Positions 1 through 6,053 of a stretch of 14,995 nt of DNA are shown here, piece by piece. The DNA is from UBA1181 sp963648205 (GTDB lineage Bacteria > Bacteroidota > Bacteroidia > Bacteroidales > Paludibacteraceae). Both the position numbers and the translations under genes were made by a program. How positions within the stretch are numbered: position 1 is the stretch's first letter; the number at the start of each line of letters is the position of its first letter. The notes under the pieces were generated by a model. It was given only the letters and a program-made list of their open reading frames with translations, was not told the DNA's origin and searched no databases. The DNA lies in the NCBI GenBank assembly GCA_963648205.1, contig CAVJCT010000061.1:1-14995 (forward strand). The letters run 5' to 3'.

Positions 1-55
1 ACCAACGACCCCGAGATTACAAATCACGTGCTCTGGCCAACTGAGCTAAAGAGGC
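1..55 (-). tRNA. tRNA-Thr (UGU anticodon), 3' part cut by window edge
   Basis: Read on the minus strand, position 55 begins GCCTCTTTAGCTC, a typical acceptor stem and D-arm start. A seven-base anticodon loop TTTGTAA follows at 23-17, giving anticodon UGU at 21-19, which decodes ACA threonine codons. The sequence runs through the variable region into the T-arm (GGGTCGTTGGT) and leaves the window at base 1, so roughly the last 20 bases (rest of the T-arm, 3' acceptor strand) are not visible. In Bacteroidales this tRNA normally heads a tRNA cluster preceding tuf; that part lies outside the window and is inferred from known gene order. A good promoter sits just upstream (100-130). Confidence 0.93.
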
Positions 56-99
56 AAAATTTACGCACCACTCAAAAAGCGTTCTTCCGAAATGGTGCG

Positions 100-130
100 C
101 AAATGTAGGCATTATTTTTTATCTGACAAA
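100..130 (-). promoter_or_regulatory. Bacteroidota-type promoter for the tRNA-Thr operon
   Basis: On the minus strand the -33 box TTTG (130-127) is followed after exactly 19 bases by TACATTTG (107-100), a perfect match to the TAnnTTTG -7 consensus of the Bacteroidota primary sigma factor. Transcription would start near 92-95 and run into the tRNA at 55. An inverted repeat (CGCACCA at 64-70, TGGTGCG at 93-99) overlaps the likely start and leader. Confidence 0.72.
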
Positions 131-150
131 ATATTCAGACATTTTTTTGC

Positions 151-456
151 TTATTTTTTTGATTCGTTGGCTTTCTCCTTTGCTTTTTGGATAGAACGGA
201 TCATAGCGTCCATAGCATTATCGAATGCCTCCTCGAAAGAATCAGCCGTTTTGGTTACTACTAACTCGTTGCCTGGGACCAAGACCTTCAAGAGCACCTC
301 TTTATTGTTAGAAGTCTCTGGCTTAACCACTTGCAAGTTCACGTCGACAGTAGTGATCTTGTCTGAGTATTGCTCCAACTTAGCAACTTTCTTCTGAATA
401 AACTCCTCCAAACTAGCCTTTACATCAAAATGAATAGCCTTTACTGTAACCTTCAT
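151..456 (-). CDS. hpf: Short ribosome hibernation promoting factor (HPF/RaiA/YfiA family)
   Basis: This encodes a cytosolic protein of about 101 residues that binds the 30S decoding region in slow growth and inactivates ribosomes. It begins MKVTVKAIHFD and has the beta-alpha-beta-beta-beta-alpha layout of the S30AE/HPF domain, with the helix around EEFIQKKVAKLEQY, the strand VDVNLQVVKPE and a Lys-rich C-terminal helix ending KANESKK. It has no long-HPF dimerisation domain, so it is the short form. An in-frame ATG lies 15 bases upstream (469-471), but I chose the ATG at 454-456: it gives the family's usual N-terminus and is preceded at seven bases by GGAGGG. The gene starts 19 bases after the recombinase stop, suggesting cotranscription. 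Confidence 0.9.
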   Translation of the reverse strand: MKVTVKAIHFDVKASLEEFIQKKVAKLEQYSDKITTVDVNLQVVKPETSNNKEVLLKVLVPGNELVVTKTADSFEEAFDNAMDAMIRSIQKAKEKANESKK

Positions 457-463
457 AATCTTT

Positions 464-469
464 CCCTCC
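464..469 (-). promoter_or_regulatory. Shine-Dalgarno-like GGAGGG before hpf
   Basis: GGAGGG lies seven bases before the chosen hpf ATG on the minus strand. This stands out because Bacteroidota genes rarely use Shine-Dalgarno pairing; the other genes in this window show no comparable motif. It supports the downstream start over the ATG that overlaps it. It could also be coincidental, since the bases would code for Glu-Gly if translation began at the upstream ATG. Confidence 0.45.
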
Positions 470-475
470 ATAATT

Positions 476-1372
476 TTATGCTCGAGGATGAGCTTGTTTA
501 TAAATCTTTTGCAACTGCTCGAAAGTCAAATGGGTGTATATCTCTGTCGCAGCTAAATTAGAATGTCCGAGTAACTCTTTTACCGCGTTGATTTCGGCGC
601 CATTGTTTAGCATAGAAGTAGCGAACGTATGACGAAGCACGTGCGGACTTTTCTTTTTTTGCGCACTCACTAAAGCCAGACTTTGATGAACGATACGGTA
701 GACAAGCATTGGATAGAGTTGCTCCCCATTTTCACGTCGGAAAAAGAAACCTTTTTCGTCGGTGAGCATCACTTCCTTCCGTTTTTGAAGGTAGACCTCG
801 AATGATTTTTTTAATGTGTCGCCAAAGGGTATTAAACGCTGTTTCTTTCCTTTTCCAAACACCTTTACCACCATCTCCGAAAAATCCACATCCTCATCCT
901 TCATCCCTATCAGTTCTGCGCAACGAATGCCCAAAGTGTAGAAAGTTTCGATAATAACACGATTACGAACACCTTCGAAATCATCTGGGAAGACGTTGGA
1001 AGCCTCGCCGTCTAAAAGGTCGTCCATTTCACTATCTTTAATGAAGACGGGCAAGCGTTTCTCACGTTTCGGAGGAACAATGCCTTTCATTGGAGAGACC
1101 TTCACAAGACCTTGTCTTGAGAGGTACTGGTAGAAAGAGCGAAGAGCAGAAAGTTTTCTACAGACGCTGCTCGACTTTTCTCCTTTCTTCATCAAACTGA
1201 CGATCCAAGAACGAATATCATTGGTAGAGACCTCTTTATAATCGAAAACGTCGCCGAACAAGCCCTTCATATAGTCATCAAACTGGAGCAAATCCGTTTG
1301 ATAAGAAAGGCAGGTATGTTCAGAAAGACATCTTTCATACCTAATATATTGGAGAAATTTTTCGATTAACAT
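476..1372 (-). CDS. xerC: Tyrosine recombinase, XerC/XerD type
   Basis: A 298-residue, full-length site-specific recombinase of the kind that resolves chromosome dimers at dif with a partner Xer protein. The N-terminal SAM-like core-binding domain covers about residues 1-90 (LIEKFLQYIRYERCLSEHT). The catalytic domain carries the full active site: R150 (TLGIRCAEL), K174 (GKGKK), H244 and R247 (HVLRHTFA), H270 (LLGHSNL) and nucleophile Y279 (ATEIYTHL). It lies between rpsU and hpf, the conserved Bacteroidales position of a housekeeping recombinase, which argues against a phage or transposon integrase. XerC versus XerD cannot be settled from one sequence. A promoter-like element lies 64-95 bases upstream of the start, and rpsU ends in its own terminator. 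Confidence 0.93.
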   Translation of the reverse strand: MLIEKFLQYIRYERCLSEHTCLSYQTDLLQFDDYMKGLFGDVFDYKEVSTNDIRSWIVSLMKKGEKSSSVCRKLSALRSFYQYLSRQGLVKVSPMKGIVPPKREKRLPVFIKDSEMDDLLDGEASNVFPDDFEGVRNRVIIETFYTLGIRCAELIGMKDEDVDFSEMVVKVFGKGKKQRLIPFGDTLKKSFEVYLQKRKEVMLTDEKGFFFRRENGEQLYPMLVYRIVHQSLALVSAQKKKSPHVLRHTFATSMLNNGAEINAVKELLGHSNLAATEIYTHLTFEQLQKIYKQAHPRA

Positions 1373-1435
1373 CTTGAGTACTTCGTTCCAACAGAATACC
1401 GATAATTAAAAGACCACTTGCGTTTAAGTGCATTA

Positions 1436-1467
1436 CGAAAATAGGACTATTTTATAAACAAAGCAAA
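1436..1467 (-). promoter_or_regulatory. Possible promoter for the recombinase-hpf unit
   Basis: On the minus strand TTTG (1467-1464) is followed after 20 bases by TATTTTCG (1443-1436), one mismatch from TAnnTTTG. It lies downstream of the rpsU terminator, where a promoter for the recombinase gene would be needed. The leader would be about 60 bases. Confidence 0.42.
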
Positions 1468-1489
1468 CTTAACCTATTTTTTTTCTAAA

Positions 1490-1531
1490 AAATGTGAAAA
1501 AAAAGAAAAGGGCGTGATAGAAATCACACCC
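1490..1531 (-). terminator. Intrinsic terminator of rpsU
   Basis: On the minus strand GGGTGTGAT (1531-1523), a four-base loop and ATCACGCCC (1518-1510) form a nine-pair stem with one G-U pair. A T-rich tract of the form TTTTCTTTTTTTT follows at once. The hairpin is 25 bases past the rpsU stop codon. Confidence 0.8.
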
Positions 1532-1555
1532 TTAACAGACTTCAAAAGAAATATA

Positions 1556-1747
1556 TTATTCTTCAGCTCTTCTTAATTGTTGAACATAGATTGCGTGAAT
1601 CTTTTGTTGACGTTTAAGAACAGATGGTTTTTCGAATTGCTGTCTTGCTCTCAATTCCTTGATGACACCTGTTTTCTCAAACTTTCTTTTGAATTTTTTT
1701 AAGGCTTTTTCTATGTTCTCGCCTTCTTTTACTGGAACTACGATCAT
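1556..1747 (-). CDS. rpsU: 30S ribosomal protein bS21
   Basis: A 63-residue basic protein beginning MIVVPVKEGENIEKALKKFKR, the signature start of bS21, with the expected Lys/Arg-rich helical C-terminal half (KRQQKIHAIYVQQLRRAEE). bS21 sits near the 3' end of 16S rRNA on the 30S platform. In Bacteroidota it helps to sequester the anti-Shine-Dalgarno sequence (established for the phylum, not visible here). No Shine-Dalgarno motif precedes this start (ATAAGATT then ATG), unlike the strong one described before rpsU in some Flavobacteriia. A near-consensus promoter lies about 80 bases upstream and an intrinsic terminator directly downstream, so the gene can form its own short transcript. Confidence 0.96.
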   Translation of the reverse strand: MIVVPVKEGENIEKALKKFKRKFEKTGVIKELRARQQFEKPSVLKRQQKIHAIYVQQLRRAEE

Positions 1748-1824
1748 AATCTTATTTAATTACTTTGTTATTTACAAAACTATCGTCTTCAGAATAAAGT
1801 ACGACTATATTCCAAAAGCGACCG

Positions 1825-1855
1825 CAAAAATAGAAATTGTTTTTTACACTACAAA
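1825..1855 (-). promoter_or_regulatory. Promoter of rpsU
   Basis: On the minus strand TTTG (1855-1852), 19 bases, then TATTTTTG (1832-1825) matches the Bacteroidota TTTG/TAnnTTTG consensus in both boxes and spacing. The start site would be near 1817, giving a leader of about 70 bases. Confidence 0.65.
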
Positions 1856-1884
1856 AAAAAGAGTGAATTTTGTGTGGATTTTTC

Positions 1885-1892
1885 TAATTTTG
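1885..1892 (+). promoter_or_regulatory. Possible -7 element of the aminopeptidase P gene
   Basis: TAATTTTG matches TAnnTTTG and lies 18 bases before the ATG at 1911. No TTTG is found at the right distance upstream (the nearest is only 12 bases away), so the promoter is plausible but weak. It would give a very short leader. Confidence 0.35.
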
Positions 1893-1910
1893 CAAGAAAA
1901 GACAGAAGAT

Positions 1911-3713
1911 ATGGCACAAAGCACACCCATAGAACGGATCAAAGAGGTAAAAACGTTGATGAAGGAAAAAGGCATCAACGTCTATTTGTTGCCCCATAAC
2001 GACCCACATTTCAGCGAGTATCCAGCAGAACACTGGCGATATATAAAATATGTATCGGGATTTAGCGGATCGAATGCATTTTTGATGTTGTCAGACCGAG
2101 GAGACTATTTGTGGACGGACTCGCGGTATTACCTTCAGGCGGAGAAAGAGTTGAAGGGAACGGGCATCCAAATGATGAAAGAGGAATCTGACATCACTTG
2201 GGAAGACCTTATTAAAAAGAATTATGGAGAGACAAAACCATACATTGTTTTTGACCCTTTGTTGTTCTCTATCAATGATTTAAAGAAGATTGAAAGCTTA
2301 TCCAAAGAGATTAAAATAGAACTTACAGAAAGTTTTATCTCTACGGAAGGAATGGAGGAATTGCCTGACAGTGAGATATTTCTGTATGAGGACAAACTTT
2401 CGGGAGAAGATTTTCAGTCGAAGAGAAAAAGAATTTTCGAGCAGACCGAAGCAGACTATCTTTTCCTTTCGTCGTTGGAGGAGATTGCGTGGACGTTTAA
2501 TTTGCGAGGAGCGGACACGCCTTATACGCCAGTAGCGATTGCCTACGCATTGTTGGGAAGAAAAGATTCATACTTATTTATAAAAGAGAAAAAAGTATCT
2601 GCAAACGTAAAAGCATATCTCAAGAAAGAAAATATCACCGTTGTAGATTACGATAATATTGATAAATTTCTATTGAGCGAAGTTGCATTTAGTAAAAAGA
2701 AGATTTCAATTGATTTAAATCTGACGAATGCACATATTTTCCTTTGCATCCTTGGAGATAATTATGAGGGAGAGGAGAAATTGCCTGAGACGATTATCAA
2801 TGAAGTATCGCCAGTGCAGGCGTTGAAAGCGGTGAAGAATGACGTTGAGACGCAGAATTTGAGAAACGCACAAGTAAAAGATGGTGTGGCGTTGGTCAAA
2901 GCATTCTATGAATTGACGGGAAAAGTAGAAGAAAATCAGCGAGTTACGGAAGTTGACGTGGCAGAGATTTTGAAGCGACATAGAAGTGAGCAAGCGGACT
3001 TTTTCTGTGAAAGTTTTTCGACGATAGCGGGATACGGAGCGAACGGAGCAATTGTGCATTATTCGGCGACGGAGGAAAATTGCAGTGAGATAGGCAAAGA
3101 TGGGTTGTTGTTGGTAGATTCGGGAGCCAGTTATTTAGACGGCACGACAGATATCACACGCGTATTCTGTTTTGGAGAACCAACGGAAGAGCAGAAGCAC
3201 GATTACACTGCCGTTTTGAAGGGACATATCGCTTTGGCAACCGTGAAATTCCCTTACGGAACAAGCGGACATCAGTTGGATGCCATTGCCCATGCGCAGT
3301 TGTGGAATGAAGGAATGAATTACGGACATGGCACAGGCCACGGCATTGGACATTTCTTGTGCGTCCATGAAGGTCCGCAGAGAATCAGTGCGAGAGGAAC
3401 GAATATTCCGTTGGAAATCAACATGATACTTTCGGATGAGCCAGGCGTTTATCGGACGGGGAAACACGGCATAAGAATCGAGAATATGATGATTGTCCGT
3501 CCGTTTGAGGAGAATGAGTTTGGCAAGTTTTTGCAGTTTGAAACCGTAACCCTCTTCCCATACAACAGGAAACTCATCAACGTTAAGATGTTGACAGAGA
3601 AAGAGATAGCGTGGGTAAATCAATACAATCAGCGAGTATATGAGAAAATTTCACCCTATATAAAAGAGGAGAAAATTTTGAATTGGCTGAAAGAGGAGAC
3701 AAAAAAGGTGTGA
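1911..3713 (+). CDS. pepP: Xaa-Pro aminopeptidase (aminopeptidase P, M24B family)
   Basis: A 600-residue metallopeptidase that removes an N-terminal residue preceding proline. It has the three-part layout of the large (eukaryotic APP1-like) aminopeptidase P: two creatinase-like N-terminal domains (about 1-305) and a pita-bread catalytic domain (about 310-535), then a C-terminal extension (WVNQYNQRVYEKISPYI). The metal ligands are all present and spaced as in the family: D403 and D414 (VDSGASYLDGTTDITR), H477 (GHGTGHGIGH), E510 (SDEPGVY) and E524 (IRIEN), with H486 in VHEGP. The reading frame is open 84 codons further upstream, but the ATG at 1911 gives the usual N-terminus (IERIKEVKTLMKEKGINVYLLPHNDPH) and follows a -7-like box. 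There is no signal peptide, so it is cytosolic. It is divergent from rpsU. Confidence 0.94.
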   Translation: MAQSTPIERIKEVKTLMKEKGINVYLLPHNDPHFSEYPAEHWRYIKYVSGFSGSNAFLMLSDRGDYLWTDSRYYLQAEKELKGTGIQMMKEESDITWEDLIKKNYGETKPYIVFDPLLFSINDLKKIESLSKEIKIELTESFISTEGMEELPDSEIFLYEDKLSGEDFQSKRKRIFEQTEADYLFLSSLEEIAWTFNLRGADTPYTPVAIAYALLGRKDSYLFIKEKKVSANVKAYLKKENITVVDYDNIDKFLLSEVAFSKKKISIDLNLTNAHIFLCILGDNYEGEEKLPETIINEVSPVQALKAVKNDVETQNLRNAQVKDGVALVKAFYELTGKVEENQRVTEVDVAEILKRHRSEQADFFCESFSTIAGYGANGAIVHYSATEENCSEIGKDGLLLVDSGASYLDGTTDITRVFCFGEPTEEQKHDYTAVLKGHIALATVKFPYGTSGHQLDAIAHAQLWNEGMNYGHGTGHGIGHFLCVHEGPQRISARGTNIPLEINMILSDEPGVYRTGKHGIRIENMMIVRPFEENEFGKFLQFETVTLFPYNRKLINVKMLTEKEIAWVNQYNQRVYEKISPYIKEEKILNWLKEETKKV

Positions 3714-3817
3714 AAACGCGAGTGATAGCACTTTTATATGGTAAGATTTAACTATTTTCGCAAAACATACGTTATAGAAAATAGGAAAAGAAAAAACGAT
3801 ATAGTAAAACGATAGAA

Positions 3818-5422
3818 ATGAGAAAAGTTTTAGTTTCATTACTTGCCGTGTTCACTACCCTATCGATGATGGGAGCAGATGGATACACGGGAGCGACGGC
3901 ATCATCAAAGACATCGACAAAAACGACTACAACCAAGAAGACGACCACAGCCAAGAAAACGACTGCGAAGAGTGGGAATCATGATGGCTACAACATTCAG
4001 ATTTCGGTCAGCAAGATGCAGAACGACACTGTATTTTTGGCCTATTATATGAATGGAAAGACCTATTCGTGCGACACGACCGTGTTGAATGCGAAGGGAA
4101 TGGGAGCATTCTCGAAGCCAGAGAAATTAGACGAAGGACTCTACATTGTCTATTTCAATGCCAACAAATATTTCGACCTTTTGATTGGTAAAGACCAGAA
4201 CATCAAATTGACTGTCGACACAGCAAAGATCAACGAATACAAAGTAGAAGGAGCGTCAGAAAGTGTTGATTTTCAGGGCTATTTCAGTTTCTTAGGAGAC
4301 ATGAACAAGCAGCGTAGAGAATTGACAAACAAGTACCATAAAATGAAGATTGACTCAGCGGAGTTTTATGGCACGATTGACAAGATGACGGAGGAGGTGC
4401 AAGCCCATCAGAAGAGCGTTTTGGATGCACACCAGAACGACTTTTTAGGCGCATATATCAAAGGAACGATGCCAGTGGAGACCCCATTGATGGAAAATTT
4501 GCCCGACTCAGTAAGAGGAAGAGCAAGATACCAATACTTCAAGCATCACTATTTTGACAATATCAATATGAGTGATAGAAGATTCTTGCGCACCCCATAC
4601 TATCCAAACATGGTGGACGAGTATATCAGTCATCATATTTTGCAAGACCCAGACACGTTGGTAGACGCCGCCTTCAATATGATTGAGAAGAGCCGTGGCG
4701 ACAGTTTGACTTTCCAGGTTATGACCAGCAAGATGATCAACTATGGAATTTCGAGCAAGATGATGGGAATGGATAAGATGTGGTATATGATCGCCGAGAA
4801 GTATTATTTCTCAGGCTTAGCCACATGGGCAGACACCGCATGGGTGAACACTTTGAGGAAAGAGGCGAAGAAGATACGTTATTGCATGGTAGGAATGCCA
4901 GCCAGAGACTTGTTGGTAAGAGATTCGACCGATGCATTCTCGAAATTGAGCAAGCAGACAGCAGAAGTTGTGTTGGTTTATTTCTTCGAGCCAAGCTGCG
5001 GACACTGCCGTCACACCACCCCAATCTTGCACGACACCGTCTATTCAAAATACAAGAACTTAGGCTTTGAAGTGTTTGCCGTTTACACGCAGACCGATCG
5101 TCAGGAGTGGATGGACTTCGTACACAAGCATCATTTGGAAGATTGGGTGAATGTATGGGATCCATACAGAGAATCATGGTTCTGGGAGTATTACGACACC
5201 TCAGCGACCCCAGGCTTGTATTTGTTGGATAAAGACAGAAAGATTATCGCTAAGAAAATTGACACGAACACGCTCGATATGATTTTGAACGAGGAGTTGA
5301 TTGTGCGCAAAGGATTAGACCAGAAGACGGTTAATAAATTGCGAGGAATAAGCGATGATTCGGATAACAATTCGAAGTCGGCGAAAGCGTCGAAGTCTGG
5401 CAAGGATAAAAAGAAGAAATAA
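3818..5422 (+). CDS. Secreted thioredoxin-like protein (DUF4369/DUF5106-type architecture)
   Basis: A 534-residue protein with a signal peptide (MRKVLVSLLAVFTTLSMMGA) lacking a lipobox Cys, so probably periplasmic. Residues 26-52 are a Thr/Lys low-complexity linker (KTSTKTTTTKKTTTAKKTT). A beta-rich domain like the DUF4369 region of TlpA-family proteins follows (about 57-145), then a helical middle resembling DUF5106 (about 150-360), then a thioredoxin fold (about 360-495) with CGHC at 394-397 (FFEPSCGHCRHTTP) and the cis-proline at P465 (SATPGLYLL). The C-terminus is Lys/Ser-rich and ends in KDKKKK. Bacteroidota carry many such proteins, thought to act in envelope disulfide or redox chemistry; the substrate is unknown. 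A weak TATTTTCG box lies at 3753-3760. A stable hairpin follows the gene. Confidence 0.85.
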   Translation: MRKVLVSLLAVFTTLSMMGADGYTGATASSKTSTKTTTTKKTTTAKKTTAKSGNHDGYNIQISVSKMQNDTVFLAYYMNGKTYSCDTTVLNAKGMGAFSKPEKLDEGLYIVYFNANKYFDLLIGKDQNIKLTVDTAKINEYKVEGASESVDFQGYFSFLGDMNKQRRELTNKYHKMKIDSAEFYGTIDKMTEEVQAHQKSVLDAHQNDFLGAYIKGTMPVETPLMENLPDSVRGRARYQYFKHHYFDNINMSDRRFLRTPYYPNMVDEYISHHILQDPDTLVDAAFNMIEKSRGDSLTFQVMTSKMINYGISSKMMGMDKMWYMIAEKYYFSGLATWADTAWVNTLRKEAKKIRYCMVGMPARDLLVRDSTDAFSKLSKQTAEVVLVYFFEPSCGHCRHTTPILHDTVYSKYKNLGFEVFAVYTQTDRQEWMDFVHKHHLEDWVNVWDPYRESWFWEYYDTSATPGLYLLDKDRKIIAKKIDTNTLDMILNEELIVRKGLDQKTVNKLRGISDDSDNNSKSAKASKSGKDKKKK

Positions 5423-5441
5423 AGAAGAGAGATAAAGATAG

Positions 5442-5477
5442 TTAGCCGCTGTACGAGAGCGTTCGTATAGCGGCTAA
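5442..5477. terminator. Strong hairpin between the thioredoxin-like gene and the next operon
   Basis: TTAGCCGCT (5442-5450) pairs with AGCGGCTAA (5469-5477). A G-T pair and TACGA/TCGTA extend the stem to 15 pairs around a six-base loop. It starts 20 bases after the TAA of the thioredoxin-like gene. No T-tract follows on either strand, so it is not a standard intrinsic terminator; it may protect the 3' end, process the mRNA or attenuate read-through into the next genes. Confidence 0.6.
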
Positions 5478-5510
5478 ACCATAAAATAAGGCTAATAAAA
5501 GCGAGAGAAG

Positions 5511-6032
5511 ATGGCATTAATAAAGAGTATCAAAGGAATGGAGCCGAAGATTGCGGAGAATGTATATTTGGCAGAAAATGCGACGATAATCGGTGAGGTT
5601 GAGATAGAAGAGAACAGTAGCGTGTGGTTTGGAGCGATATTGCGAGGCGATGTCGGTTTGATCCATATCGGCAAGAATTCGAACATACAAGACGGATGTG
5701 TATTGCACGCCTCGTATGGCAGTTCGACGGTGCAGATTGGCGACAATGTTACGGTGGGGCACAATGCCATCGTGCATGGAGCGAAAATCGGCAATAACTG
5801 TCTGATTGGCATGGGCTCGGTGGTTTTGGACAATGCCGAGATTGGCGAGAACACCATTATCGCCGCAGGGGCGGTGGTAACCAAAAACACGATTGTAGAA
5901 CCCAATAGCATCTACGCAGGCATTCCGGCGAAGAAGATCAAGGAGTTATCGCCCGAGCAAGCCCATGCGATGATGCAGAAATCGGCAGACGGCTACCAGA
6001 TGTACGCCGGTTGGTATCAAGAAGAAAAATAA
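5511..6032 (+). CDS. Gamma-carbonic anhydrase-like hexapeptide-repeat protein
   Basis: A 173-residue left-handed beta-helix protein of the YrdA/PaaY/gamma-CA family. Hexapeptide turns run from about residue 20 to 140 (for example IIGEVEI, VQIGDNV, AEIGENT, IVEPNS). The three zinc histidines are present at H66 (CVLHAS), H84 and H89 (VGHNAIVHG), along with R45 and D47 (ILRGDV) near the active site. The C-terminal helix (SPEQAHAMMQKSADGYQMYAGWYQ) is typical. The family forms trimers with a metal between subunits; some members hydrate CO2 while others have no proven activity, so the catalytic call is provisional. It is the first gene of a run with 21 and 17 base gaps to the transglycosylase and nnr genes. 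Confidence 0.9.
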   Translation: MALIKSIKGMEPKIAENVYLAENATIIGEVEIEENSSVWFGAILRGDVGLIHIGKNSNIQDGCVLHASYGSSTVQIGDNVTVGHNAIVHGAKIGNNCLIGMGSVVLDNAEIGENTIIAAGAVVTKNTIVEPNSIYAGIPAKKIKELSPEQAHAMMQKSADGYQMYAGWYQEEK

Positions 6033-6053
6033 CGAAACGAAGCAACGTAGCCC

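Noticed and set aside
122..150. Terminator-like hairpin (TCTGA/TCAGA followed by T-run) on the plus strand
   Set aside because: No plus-strand gene reads into it; the stem is only five pairs and it overlaps the minus-strand promoter of the tRNA.
476..1372. Recombinase as a mobile-element integrase or invertase for hsdS
   Set aside because: It sits in the conserved rpsU-hpf context with no attachment repeats or cargo beside it, more than 12 kb from hsdS.
3135..3623. 162-codon open frame opposite pepP
   Set aside because: Antisense shadow of the metal-binding catalytic domain.
3711..3740. Possible terminator after pepP (AGTG/CACT then TTTT)
   Set aside because: Four base pairs only and a short T-run; too weak to support.
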